From: an uncultured Collinsella sp.
GTDB taxonomy: Bacteria; Actinomycetota; Coriobacteriia; Coriobacteriales; Coriobacteriaceae
DNA length: 29,789 nucleotides
NCBI GenBank assembly: GCA_902478935.1
Contig: CABSMV010000005.1
Span: 1-29,789, forward strand
Direction of reading: 5' to 3'
This document shows, piece after piece, positions 22,222 to 29,789 of the stretch (position 1 is the stretch's first letter; each line of letters begins with the position of its first letter). The notes beneath the pieces are model-generated. The model worked only from the letters and a program-made list of their open reading frames with translations, searched no databases and had not been told where the DNA came from. A program made the translations under genes and the position numbers.

Positions 22222-23517
22222 ATGGCACCAGCACTGTCCGATCTTCAACCGCAATCAGCGCCCAAGGCCACCGCGGCGGCGCAGACCGCTATCGGTGACG
22301 GTCTTGTTGCAGAAGCTCAGGCTTTTGCAGACGAGCTCGCTGCGTGGCGACACGATTTACATCAGATGCCCGAGCTGGGTAATAGCCTCCCGCAGACCTC
22401 TACATATATCCAAGCGCGCCTGACCGAGATGGACATCCCATTTGCTACGCTCGTCGATGGTTCCTGCGTTGTGGGCCTTGTCGGCGCCGGTGCCGCCGCG
22501 GCCCAAGGCAATGGCATCTGCACGAATGAGCAGGCCGGTACGGTCATCATGCTTCGTGGCGACATGGACGCCCTGCCCGTTGCCGAGGAATCCGGCGAGC
22601 CCTTTGCATCCACCAACGGCTGCATGCACGCTTGCGGTCACGATATGCACGCGACGGCGCTGCTTGGTGCGGCTCGCCTGCTCAAGGCCCGCGAGGCCGA
22701 GCTCGTCGACGCCAATGCCACCGTCAAACTGCTGTTCCAGCCGGGCGAGGAAACCTTTGAGGGTGCCCGCGCCGCCATCGCCGACGGTCTGCTGCAGAAC
22801 CCGCGTCCTCAGGTCGCCTTTGCCATGCATGTCAATAGCCAGTCGCCGCTCGGCCTGGTGCTCTACGGCAGCCCGGCGCTCTCGGGCGTGTACGGTTTTC
22901 GTATCACGCTTCAGGGCAAGGGCGGCCATGGCTCGAGCCCCGAGATTTGCATCGACCCCATCACGGCCGGCGTGCATGTGCATCTGGCGCTTCAGGAGCT
23001 TATCGCTCGCGAAGTGCCGGCGGCTAAGGAGGTCGCGCTTACCGTTGGTAAGTTTGCTGGCGGCTTGGCGGCCAACGTCATCCCTGACACCTGCGTGCTC
23101 GAGGGAACGCTGCGCGGCTTTGATGTTGAGCTCATGGCTCACCTAAAGACCCGCATCGCGGAGGTCGTAAACGGCGTTGCTGCAACATATCGTACGTCGG
23201 CGACCATCGAGACGCTTTCGGATGTTCCCCCGCTCGTACTCGATGACGACATGACCCAGGCGTCGCTTGGCTACGTGGGCGTGGTGCTGCCCAAGGCCGC
23301 CTTCCTGCCGCTGTTCCACGCCATGGCGAGCGAGGACTTCGCGCTGATCTCGAGCGAGATCCCGAGTGCGTACTTTACCGTGGGCGCAGCTGTGACCGAT
23401 ACGGACGAGCATTTTGCCCAGCACCATCCCAAGGCACGTTTTAACGATGCCGAGCTGCCGCTCGGTGCTGCGGCCTATACCGCCGTCGCTTTGGGCTATA
23501 TCGCCGACCACCGGTAG
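22222..23517 (+). CDS. M20D-family amidohydrolase (hippurate hydrolase / aminoacylase type)
   Basis: Metal-dependent hydrolase of 431 aa that cleaves N-acyl amino acids or similar amides. The ATG has GGAGGG 5 nt upstream; an in-frame ATG at 22168 lacks a site. The residues about 1-40 are an Ala/Gln-rich lead before the domain starts at WRHDLHQMPEL. The metal and catalytic motifs are LRGDMDALPV, NGCMHACGHDMHATALLG (Cys-Gly-His ligand motif) and LFQPGEE. The dimerisation/lid domain contains GKGGHGSSP. The last ligand region is MASEDFALI. This combination is typical of M20D (HipO, AbgB, IAA-amino acid hydrolases). Its neighbours are two transporters, which could move its substrate or product (inference). 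Confidence 0.9.
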   Translation: MAPALSDLQPQSAPKATAAAQTAIGDGLVAEAQAFADELAAWRHDLHQMPELGNSLPQTSTYIQARLTEMDIPFATLVDGSCVVGLVGAGAAAAQGNGICTNEQAGTVIMLRGDMDALPVAEESGEPFASTNGCMHACGHDMHATALLGAARLLKAREAELVDANATVKLLFQPGEETFEGARAAIADGLLQNPRPQVAFAMHVNSQSPLGLVLYGSPALSGVYGFRITLQGKGGHGSSPEICIDPITAGVHVHLALQELIAREVPAAKEVALTVGKFAGGLAANVIPDTCVLEGTLRGFDVELMAHLKTRIAEVVNGVAATYRTSATIETLSDVPPLVLDDDMTQASLGYVGVVLPKAAFLPLFHAMASEDFALISSEIPSAYFTVGAAVTDTDEHFAQHHPKARFNDAELPLGAAAYTAVALGYIADHR

Positions 23518-23543
23518 CATCCAACCTTGCCTTTCAAGCCTGC

Positions 23544-23568
23544 GGGCATGGCCATAAGGCCTATGCCC
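23544..23568 (+). terminator. Hairpin after the amidohydrolase gene
   Basis: GGGCAT plus GGCC (23544-23553) pair with GGCC and ATGCCC (23558-23568, one bulged T) around ATAA. It is flanked by near-identical direct repeats, CTTGCCTTTCAAG and CTTGTCTTTCAAG. The T-tail is weak. A second palindrome, CCGGCGCC-C-GGCGCCGG, lies at 23597-23613. Confidence 0.5.
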
Positions 23569-23640
23569 TTGTCTTTCAAGGCAATCTTGGGCACTACCGG
23601 CGCCCGGCGCCGGCTATTCGTTTGTTAAATAAGGAGCAGT

Positions 23641-24945
23641 ATGCCCCAGCAGCGTAAGTTCTTCCCCGGCTGGCTCGTGGTGGCCTCCGGCTTCGTGATC
23701 ATGGCCACGTGCTACACGATTTTCGTCAACTGCATGAGCCTGTTCCAGCCGCTGATCGTCAGCGACCTGGGCATTTCCCTTGCGCAGTACAACATCTCCA
23801 ATGCCATCTCCACCGTGGTGAGTGTCGTGGGTTCGCTCGTTATCGGCCATGTTGCCGATAAGGTGGGTGGCCGCGTATTGGGCTCGCTCACCGTTATCGC
23901 TACCTCGGCAGTGCTTGCCGGCATGAGCTTTGTCGGTGAGCTGTGGCAGGTCTACGTGCTCTTTGCCGTTTCGGGCTGCTTCGCTGTGGCCTCGACCCGC
24001 CTGCTTATCAGCCTAGTGACCGCCAACTGGTTTACGGCCAAGCGAGGCCTTGCCATCTCCATCGCACTTTCGGGCTCGGGCTTTGGCGGCGCTATTCTGT
24101 CTCCCATCGTGAGCTCGCTTATCGTGAGCGTTGGCTGGCGTTCCGCCTTCCTGGTGCTCGCGGCTATCTGCATGGTGGCGGCGCTGCCCATCACGGCCTA
24201 TTCCTTCCGCACCAAGCCTTCCGAGATCGGCCTTAAGCCGCTCGGCGAGAACCCGGGCGATCCGTCCGTCTCGACGGCTGGCGACAAGGACGAGCACACG
24301 GCGCCCGAGGTTAGCGTCGGCTGGTCTCGTATCAAGAAGAGCCCGGCGTTTTGGCTGCTCGTCGTTGCCTTCCTCTTCATGGGCTTGGTCAATGGCGCCA
24401 TCCTGCCCAACCAGGTTACCAACATGACGAGTGTTACCGTCAACGGTGCCAAGATCGTCACGGGCGGCCACGATCCCATGTGGGCGGGTACCGTGCTTTC
24501 GGTCTATATGGTTACCGTCGTTATTGCCAAGATTTCGCTCGGTGCGATCTACGACCGCTTTGGCCTGCGCTTTGGCAATATCCTTGGCTCCGTTGCGTGC
24601 ATTATCGCCTGCGTGGCGCTGTGCTTCCCGACGACGGACCTCGGTCCTATTGTCGCCGCTGTGAGCTTTGGTATCGGAACGTGCATGGGCACCATCACGC
24701 CTACCATCGCCGCGTCCAAGCAGTTTGGCATGGCTGACCTCGGCAAGGTCACGGGCACCATCACCTCGCTCGAGATGGTCGGCGGCACCGTGGGCGCCAT
24801 TGTCTCGGGCGTGCTGTTCGATGCCACGGGCTCCTTTGCGAGCACCTGGATTGTGTGCCTGGCGTGCTCCGTGGTCATGCTCGTGTTTCTGCTGGCATCC
24901 GAGCCCATCGCCGCTAAGCTGCGCGCGAGCGTGGCGGGGGAGTAG
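23641..24945 (+). CDS. Major facilitator superfamily transporter (oxalate/formate antiporter-like)
   Basis: Membrane carrier of 434 aa with 12 predicted segments. The ATG has AAGGAG 4 nt upstream. The start MPQQRKFFPGWLVVASGFVIMATCY is the characteristic N terminus of the OFA (oxalate:formate antiporter-like) group. The MFS loop motif appears as GHVADKVGGRVLG between segments 2 and 3 and again as GAIYDRFGLRFGN in the second half. A central polar loop (GENPGDPSVSTAGDKDEHTAPE) separates the halves. OFA-type members often carry monocarboxylates, but the substrate here is not known. A neighbouring amidohydrolase suggests, weakly, uptake or release of a carboxylate related to its chemistry. Confidence 0.88.
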   Translation: MPQQRKFFPGWLVVASGFVIMATCYTIFVNCMSLFQPLIVSDLGISLAQYNISNAISTVVSVVGSLVIGHVADKVGGRVLGSLTVIATSAVLAGMSFVGELWQVYVLFAVSGCFAVASTRLLISLVTANWFTAKRGLAISIALSGSGFGGAILSPIVSSLIVSVGWRSAFLVLAAICMVAALPITAYSFRTKPSEIGLKPLGENPGDPSVSTAGDKDEHTAPEVSVGWSRIKKSPAFWLLVVAFLFMGLVNGAILPNQVTNMTSVTVNGAKIVTGGHDPMWAGTVLSVYMVTVVIAKISLGAIYDRFGLRFGNILGSVACIIACVALCFPTTDLGPIVAAVSFGIGTCMGTITPTIAASKQFGMADLGKVTGTITSLEMVGGTVGAIVSGVLFDATGSFASTWIVCLACSVVMLVFLLASEPIAAKLRASVAGE

Positions 24946-24978
24946 ACGTCCGTCGCTCTTTTCTGTTCGCCCCGTTCT

Positions 24979-25046
24979 GCCCGTGGCCGCCTTGGAAGCC
25001 GAATGGATGCTCGTACCATCATTCGGTTTCCAAGGCGGCCACGGGC
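24979..25046. repeat. Long inverted repeat 1 (28-bp stem)
   Basis: 24979-25006 pairs with 25019-25046 with two G-T wobbles (24998/25027 and 25006/25019) around a 12-nt loop. The upper stem begins with g-CCGAA paired to TTCGG-t, as in the hairpin at 25123-25186. No T-run follows, so it is longer than, and different from, a usual terminator. Confidence 0.85.
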
Positions 25047-25055
25047 CTACGAAAT

Positions 25056-25117
25056 GATCCCTTTTCCTCCGTCCCCAAGGGATCACGTGATCCGAAGGGG
25101 ACGGAGGAAAAGGGATC
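25056..25117. repeat. Long inverted repeat 2 (62-bp symmetric palindrome)
   Basis: Perfect 21-bp arms (25056-25076 with 25097-25117) flank a 14-bp palindrome GGATCACGTGATCC (25080-25093) on the same axis, separated by AAG and GAA. The inner arm ends are GTCCCC and GGGGAC, the core shared with 13252 and 15710. Confidence 0.85.
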
Positions 25118-25122
25118 GGCTG

Positions 25123-25186
25123 CCGCGGCGGCGCGTCTGGCCGAACGAGCCCCCATACCCTCGTTCGGTCAGACGCGCCGCCGCGG
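25123..25186. repeat. Long inverted repeat 3 (27-bp stem)
   Basis: 25123-25149 pairs with 25160-25186 with one G-T wobble (25140/25169) around a 10-nt loop. The wobble and the adjoining CCGAA/TTCGG match hairpin 1. The following TTTGTGTTTGTG is T-rich. The right arm covers the -35 region expected for hisS. Confidence 0.85.
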
Positions 25187-25201
25187 TTTGTGTTTGTGCC
25201 G

Positions 25202-25207
25202 TATAAT
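25202..25207 (+). promoter_or_regulatory. -10 box of hisS
   Basis: A perfect TATAAT, 43 bp before the ATG. The -35 position 17 bp upstream (25179-25184) falls inside the right arm of the long hairpin and has no TTGACA-like hexamer. No T-box leader is seen. Confidence 0.55.
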
Positions 25208-25249
25208 GACCATTACCTATGACGCGATACAAAAGAAAGGTGTTTGCCC

Positions 25250-26563
25250 ATGCAGGCACAGAAGGCGGAGGGAACCCGCGACCTTATCGGCGCCGAGATG
25301 CGCGCCTGGCAAAAGATGCAGCAGATTGCGGCCGGCGTGTTCGAGCCGTTTGGTTTTAAACCCATCGAGACGCCCGCGATCGAGCAGGTTGACGTGTTTG
25401 TCCACGGTATCGGCCAGTCGACCGACGTCGTGCGCAAGGAAATGTTCCGCGTGTTCAGCGGTGCCAACCTGGAGCGCGTCTTTGCTGAGGGCACCGACAC
25501 CAAGCTCAAGCCCAAGCAGCGCCTGGCACTTCGCCCCGAGGGCACGGCCGGCGTGGTGCGCGCCGTCGTCGAGAACAATCTGGTGCCCCAGGGCTCCACG
25601 CCGTTTAAGGCTTACTACGCCGAGGCCATGTTCCGCGGCGAGCGTCCCCAGAAGGGCCGCTTGCGTCAGTTCCATCAGGTGGGCATTGAGTGGCTCGGCG
25701 CTCCCGATCCGGCGGCAGACGCCGAGTGCATCATCATGCTCATGGAGTTCTACAAGCGCCTGGGCTTCGACCTTTCCAAGCTCCGCCTGCTCATCAACTC
25801 GATGGGCGATGCCCAGTGCCGTCCGGCCTATCGCGAGCAGGTCAAGCAGTTCATCCTCGATCACGCCGACGAGATGTGCGACGAGTGCCGCGAGCGCGCC
25901 GAGCTCAACCCGCTGCGTGCCTTCGACTGCAAGAACGACCACTGCCGCGAGATCATGGCCGAGGCTCCGCTGATGGGTGACAACCTGTGCGACGAGTGCC
26001 GCGAGCACTACGAGCAGGTCAAGCGCTATCTGGATGCCGCCGGTATCGAGTATGTCGAGGATCCCACCCTGGTGCGCGGTCTGGACTACTACACCCGTAC
26101 CGTCTTTGAGGTCGAGGCCCCCGGTGCCGGCGTCGGCTCCATCGGTGGCGGCGGCCGCTACGATGGCCTGGTCGAGCTCGAGGGTGGCAAGCCCACGGCG
26201 GGCGTCGGTTTTGCCGTCGGTTTTGAGCGCGCCCTGCTGGCCCTGCAGGCCTTTGGCAGCGATTTGGGTGCCGATGAGGCCCCGTGCGTCTATGTCGCCA
26301 ACGCCGGCAAGGAGCTGCGCCAGAACGTCTTTGCCATCACGCAGGAGCTTCGCGCCGCAGGTATCGTGACCGAGGCCGACTATCAGGGCCGTTCGCTCAA
26401 GGCTCAGTTTAAGCAGGCCGATAAGGTGGGCGCCAAGCTCATCTTGGTCCTGGGCGGCGACGAGCTTGCCGCTGGCAAGGTCAAGGTGCGCGACATGGAG
26501 AGCCATGACGAGGTACTGGTCGATCTGGCCAACGTGGTCGAGGCGGTTCGCGAGCGCCTGTAG
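25250..26563 (+). CDS. hisS: Histidine-tRNA ligase
   Basis: Class II aminoacyl-tRNA synthetase, 437 aa, charging tRNA-His in the cytoplasm. I chose the ATG at 25250 with AAAGG 9 nt upstream; a TTG six bases earlier is too near the site. Motifs: GTRDLIG at the N terminus; motif 1 region around FGFKPIETPAIE; LRPEGTAGVVRA; motif 2 MFRGERPQKGRLRQFHQVGIEW; the histidine-specific LVRGLDYYTRTVFE; and motif 3 AVGFERALLAL. GGGGRYDGLV lies before motif 3. The insertion domain holds cysteine pairs (CDEC, DCKNDHC, CDEC) found in many bacterial HisRS and able to bind zinc. The C-terminal anticodon-binding domain is complete. Confidence 0.96.
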   Translation: MQAQKAEGTRDLIGAEMRAWQKMQQIAAGVFEPFGFKPIETPAIEQVDVFVHGIGQSTDVVRKEMFRVFSGANLERVFAEGTDTKLKPKQRLALRPEGTAGVVRAVVENNLVPQGSTPFKAYYAEAMFRGERPQKGRLRQFHQVGIEWLGAPDPAADAECIIMLMEFYKRLGFDLSKLRLLINSMGDAQCRPAYREQVKQFILDHADEMCDECRERAELNPLRAFDCKNDHCREIMAEAPLMGDNLCDECREHYEQVKRYLDAAGIEYVEDPTLVRGLDYYTRTVFEVEAPGAGVGSIGGGGRYDGLVELEGGKPTAGVGFAVGFERALLALQAFGSDLGADEAPCVYVANAGKELRQNVFAITQELRAAGIVTEADYQGRSLKAQFKQADKVGAKLILVLGGDELAAGKVKVRDMESHDEVLVDLANVVEAVRERL

Positions 26564-26620
26564 CGCATCTTTTTGAGCTGCGGGCCTGCTAACGTGCCCT
26601 GCTCATGGAGAGCGATTGTT

Positions 26621-26659
26621 ACGGGGGTGTTTCGCTTTTATGCGGAATGCCCCCGTTTA
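26621..26659 (+). terminator. Intrinsic terminator of hisS
   Basis: A 15-bp stem with three G-T wobbles (26621-26635 with 26642-26656) around a 6-nt loop, then a short T stretch. Located about 60 bp after the stop. Confidence 0.6.
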
Positions 26660-26716
26660 CGTATGCCGTCCACCGAGAAATACGACCATTTAGGGCAAAA
26701 ACCCTTGCAATGCAGA

Positions 26717-26760
26717 AAATACTTTTGTGTGGTAAAGCGCAATCAGTGTCGAAAGTATTT
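26717..26760. promoter_or_regulatory. Possible operator upstream of ppc
   Basis: AAATACTTT (26717-26725) and AAAGTATTT (26752-26760) are 9-bp inverted repeats separated by 26 bp. The right half overlaps the expected -35 position of the TATAAT at 26771. This could be a repressor or activator site; no known operator is recognised. Confidence 0.3.
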
Positions 26761-26770
26761 CGCAAGCGCC

Positions 26771-26776
26771 TATAAT
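26771..26776 (+). promoter_or_regulatory. -10 box of ppc
   Basis: A perfect TATAAT, about 45 bp before the start codon; the -35 hexamer (GTCGAA or TGTCGA) is poor, which suggests activator dependence or an otherwise weak promoter. Confidence 0.5.
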
Positions 26777-26820
26777 GAATACCGCATGTTACGTGCATAG
26801 AAGGAGGAATGGGAGGAAAC

Positions 26821-29634
26821 GTGGCTGAGAACCTAAGCAACCAGTCTGTACCCGAAGCCGCGGCGCGCGTCGCTGCCGTGGTCAACCGCCTCGTTAACCG
26901 AATCGGCTCGAATGCCGAGTCCAGGGAGCGTCTCGCCGAGATCGAGATCCCCGAGGAGCTGCGCGACAATCTGGCGTTGTTCCTGCGCCTGGAGCGTCGT
27001 GTGCTTAGCGAGTATGATCCTGAGATCGCGGACCTGTTCGACAAGATCCTGTCGGCCGAGATTGTGGCCAATGCCGGTAACCCCGGTACCCGCGCTGCCG
27101 ACGAGGCCGTCGACGAGCAGGGCGTGCCCACCGCCGACGAGCCCACTGCCGTGGCATTTCGTGAGGTCGTCGATCTGATCGACAGCCTGCCGCTCGATAA
27201 GCAGCAGGTCATTGTCCGCGCCTTTACGAGCTTCTTCCACCTGGCAAACCTGTCGGAGGAGAACTACCGCGTGGCGCAGCTGCGCGAGCGCGAGGCCGGT
27301 GCGTCGACCGATACCGAGGTCGATCCCGCCAACGAGCTCACCGTCGCCTATCACCAGCTGGTGAATGAGCTGGGCGTCGAGGGCGCCAACGAGCTGCTCG
27401 GCAAGCTTGAGTTCCACCCCGTCTTTACCGCGCATCCCACTGAGGCCCGTCGTAAGGCCGTCGAGGGCAAGATTCGCCGTATCTCCAACCTGCTGGAGGA
27501 GCGTCCGCGTCTGGGCGGCTCCGACCTGGTGGAGAACGAGCGCCATATGCTGCAGGAGATCGACGCCCTGGTGCGTACGAGCCCCATCGCGCTCAAGAAG
27601 CCCACGCCGGTCGAGGAAGCCGATACCATCATCGACATCTTCGATAACACGCTGTTCGACGTCATCCCCGTTATCTATCGTCGTTTTGACGATTGGGTGC
27701 TGGGCGACAAGGCCGGTACCGTGCCGCCGCTGTGCCCGGCGTTCTTCCATCCCGGCAGCTGGATCGGTTCCGACCGCGACGGTAACCCCAACGTCACTGC
27801 CAAGGTGAGCCGTGAGGTCGCCGCCAAGTACTTTACGCACATGGTGCTCAAGCTCGAGGACAAGTGCCGCCGCATCGGCCGCAACCTCACGCTCGAGGCC
27901 ACCTACAGCAAGCCTTCTGCCGAGCTCATTAACCTGTGGAACCATCAGGTCGAGATGAGCCCTCGTTACACGGCCCGCGCCGAGCTGATCTCCGAGCACG
28001 AGCCTCATCGCGCCGTCATGCTCGTCATGGCCGACCGCCTGAACGCCACCGTGCGTCGTATCACCGACACCATGTACCACAGCGCCGATGAGTTCCTGGA
28101 GGACCTGCGCGTCGTCCAGCGCTCGCTGGCCGCCTGCGGAGCCGTCCGTGCTGCTTACGGCCCGGTCCAGACCATCATCTGGCAGGTCGAGTCCTTCGGC
28201 TTCCACATGGTCGAGATGGAGTTCCGTCAGCACTCCGTGGTGCACGCCCGCGCCCTTAAGGATATCCACGAGAACGGTATCCATGGCGACCTGCAGCCCA
28301 TGACGCGCGAGGTCATCGATACCTTCCGTGCTATCGGTTCCATCCAAAAGCGCTACGGCAAGAAGATGGCGCACCGCTACATCATCTCGTTTACCAAGAG
28401 CGCCCAGCATGTGGCCGACGTCTTTGAGCTTGCCCACCTGTCCTTCGCACACGAGGAGGACGTTCCCGAGCTCGACGTGATCCCGCTGTTCGAGCAGCTC
28501 GAGGACCTCGAGGGCTGCGTCGACGTACTCGACCAGATGCTTACGCTGCCCGTGGTGCAAAAACGCCTTGCCCAGACCAACCGCCGCATGGAGGTCATGC
28601 TGGGCTATTCCGACTCCTCTAAGGATGCCGGTCCTACCACGGCCATGCTCGCGCTGCATTCTGCGCAGGAGCGCATCGCCAAGTGGGCCGAGAAGAACGA
28701 TATCGACCTGGTGCTTATGCACGGTCGCGGCGGTGCCGTGGGCCGTGGCGGCGGCCCGGCCAACAAGGCCGTGCTGGCGCAGCCCAAGGGTTCGGTCAAC
28801 TGCTTCTTTAAGCTCACCGAGCAGGGCGAGGTCATCTTTGCCCGTTACGGCAACCGCACGCTGGCTCAGCGCCATGTTGAGTCCGTTGCCGCCGCAACGC
28901 TTTTGCAGTCGGCCCCGAGTGTCGAGAAGACCAACACCGAGACCACTCAGAAGTTCTGGGATATGGCCGAGAAGCTCAACGCCGCAAGCCACGAGCGCTA
29001 TCTGGACCTGCTGAACACCGAGGACTTTACGCCGTGGTTCTCGACTGTGACGCCGCTGACCGAGGTCGGTCTGCTGCCGATTGGCTCGCGTCCTGCCAAG
29101 CGCGGTCTGGGCGCCAAGTCGCTCGACGACCTGCGTACCATTCCGTGGATCTTCAGCTGGAGCCAGGCGCGCATCAATCTGGCCGCTTGGTATGGCCTGG
29201 GCACCGCCTGCGAGCAGCTGGGCGATCTTGACCAGCTCAAGGCTGCCTACCAGGAGTGGCCGTTCTTCCGCACCTTTATCGACAACATCGAGATGTCGAT
29301 CGCTAAGACCGACCAGCGCATCGCCAAGATGTATCTGCACCTGGGCGATCGCCAAGATCTGTCCGAGAAGGTCTTCACCGAGATGCAACTCACGCGTAAG
29401 TGGGTCCTTGCCATCGTCGGCGATGAGTGGCCGCTGCAGCGCCGTCGCGTGCTCGGCTGCGCCGTTCGCGTGCGCAACCCCTATGTCGACGCCCTGTCCA
29501 TCGCTCAGGTCCGCGCCCTTCGCGAGGTGCGTATGAACCAGGACGAGATGGCCGAGGAGAAGAAGGCCGAGTACATGAGCCTGATTCTTTCGACTGTGAC
29601 CGGCGTCTCGGCAGGATTGCAGAACACGGGGTAA
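26821..29634 (+). CDS. ppc: Phosphoenolpyruvate carboxylase
   Basis: Adds bicarbonate to PEP to form oxaloacetate, refilling the TCA-related pathways; in an anaerobe this feeds malate/fumarate/succinate formation. I prefer the GTG at 26821 (GGAGG 4 nt upstream; 937 aa) because the ATG at 26809 is only 1 nt after AAGGAGG. Signatures: FTAHPTEARRK with catalytic His205 (E. coli His138), GSDRDGNPNVTAKV, FHMVEMEFRQHS, MLGYSDSSKDAGPT with the conserved Lys, and the glycine loop MHGRGGAVGRGGGP. It ends in the invariant QNTG carboxyl terminus. The N-terminal part is about 65 residues longer than in E. coli and includes an acidic Ala-rich insertion (NAGNPGTRAADEAVDEQG). It stands alone with its own promoter. 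Confidence 0.96.
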   Translation: MAENLSNQSVPEAAARVAAVVNRLVNRIGSNAESRERLAEIEIPEELRDNLALFLRLERRVLSEYDPEIADLFDKILSAEIVANAGNPGTRAADEAVDEQGVPTADEPTAVAFREVVDLIDSLPLDKQQVIVRAFTSFFHLANLSEENYRVAQLREREAGASTDTEVDPANELTVAYHQLVNELGVEGANELLGKLEFHPVFTAHPTEARRKAVEGKIRRISNLLEERPRLGGSDLVENERHMLQEIDALVRTSPIALKKPTPVEEADTIIDIFDNTLFDVIPVIYRRFDDWVLGDKAGTVPPLCPAFFHPGSWIGSDRDGNPNVTAKVSREVAAKYFTHMVLKLEDKCRRIGRNLTLEATYSKPSAELINLWNHQVEMSPRYTARAELISEHEPHRAVMLVMADRLNATVRRITDTMYHSADEFLEDLRVVQRSLAACGAVRAAYGPVQTIIWQVESFGFHMVEMEFRQHSVVHARALKDIHENGIHGDLQPMTREVIDTFRAIGSIQKRYGKKMAHRYIISFTKSAQHVADVFELAHLSFAHEEDVPELDVIPLFEQLEDLEGCVDVLDQMLTLPVVQKRLAQTNRRMEVMLGYSDSSKDAGPTTAMLALHSAQERIAKWAEKNDIDLVLMHGRGGAVGRGGGPANKAVLAQPKGSVNCFFKLTEQGEVIFARYGNRTLAQRHVESVAAATLLQSAPSVEKTNTETTQKFWDMAEKLNAASHERYLDLLNTEDFTPWFSTVTPLTEVGLLPIGSRPAKRGLGAKSLDDLRTIPWIFSWSQARINLAAWYGLGTACEQLGDLDQLKAAYQEWPFFRTFIDNIEMSIAKTDQRIAKMYLHLGDRQDLSEKVFTEMQLTRKWVLAIVGDEWPLQRRRVLGCAVRVRNPYVDALSIAQVRALREVRMNQDEMAEEKKAEYMSLILSTVTGVSAGLQNTG

Positions 29635-29690
29635 TCGATAGCCCTGTAGTCGTCCGGGCCCGCCATCAGTTTGCTTTTAGGCACGTCCTC

Positions 29691-29745
29691 GGACATGCAA
29701 GAAGCCCTCGCTGCGCACTTCGTGCGGCGAGGGCTTCTTGCGTCC
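29691..29745 (+). terminator. Large hairpin downstream of ppc
   Basis: GCAAGAAGCCCTCGC (29697-29711) pairs with GCGAGGGCTTCTTGC (29727-29741) over 15 bp. It continues after a 2-nt bulge as CGCAC/GTGCG around TTC, and GGAC/GTCC can extend it outwards. No T-run follows directly. Probably the ppc terminator or a stabilising 3' hairpin. Confidence 0.6.
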
Positions 29746-29789
29746 TGACGCTCCTATTTGGCAAGGTGTTTTTTAGAATCCATTTTGCG
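29746..29789. other. Window end, no gene seen
   Basis: Short AT-richer tail after the hairpin; nothing coding or structured can be supported. Confidence 0.4.

Noticed and set aside
25187..25249. A T-box or histidine leader upstream of hisS
   Set aside because: The leader after the -10 box is under 40 nt, with no specifier loop, T-box sequence or run of His codons.

Overview
The window looks like chromosomal DNA from a high-GC anaerobic actinobacterium of the class Coriobacteriia, most likely Collinsella or a close relative. This is judged from codon usage, gene content (two YhgE/Pip proteins, HtpG, an OFA-type MFS carrier, a GC-rich PEP carboxylase) and promoter style. It rests on recognition of families, not on a database search. 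No phage genes, CRISPR array or intact insertion sequence is visible. Most genes are ordinary; the unusual material lies between genes.

Layout. 1-713: two identical tRNA-Arg(ACG) genes, each with promoter and terminator, plus one complete and one truncated copy of a structured element attached to the tRNA 3' end. 802-3243: an 813-aa protein of unknown function with a TPR-like C-terminal part. 3336-3690: tRNA-Ser(GCU), followed by a second complete copy of the same element and a 16-nt remnant of a third. 3750-5090 (minus): a secreted D-Ala-D-Ala carboxypeptidase, divergent from a VanR/VanS-like two-component system (5288-7248). 7352-10448: pstB, a PhoB-like regulator and a PhoR-like kinase. 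10644-12708: a Wzz-like protein, BY-kinase and PHP phosphatase triad for polysaccharide export control. 12748-13248: a GNAT acetyltransferase. 13451-15475: htpG, with a terminator-like hairpin in its leader and a dense run of inverted repeats after it. 15966-20921: two tandem YhgE/Pip membrane proteins. 21123-24945: an EamA permease, an M20 amidohydrolase and an OFA-type MFS carrier. 24979-25186: three large hairpins in a row. 25250-26563 hisS; 26821-29634 ppc.

How the genes fit together. Much of 3.7-21 kb concerns the cell envelope: peptidoglycan trimming (DacA), envelope sensing (VanRS-like), phosphate signalling (PstB/PhoB/PhoR), polysaccharide chain-length control and large membrane proteins. 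The rest is housekeeping (histidyl-tRNA synthesis, anaplerotic CO2 fixation, chaperone).

Most notable observation. Downstream of both tRNA-Arg and tRNA-Ser lies a 190/191-bp unit that ends in a second copy of that tRNA's own last 18-20 nt, CCA included. The unit begins with an inverted copy of the same tRNA's T-arm and carries between them the same set of hairpins, with compensatory base changes between the two copies. I do not recognise this as a known RNA or mobile-element family.
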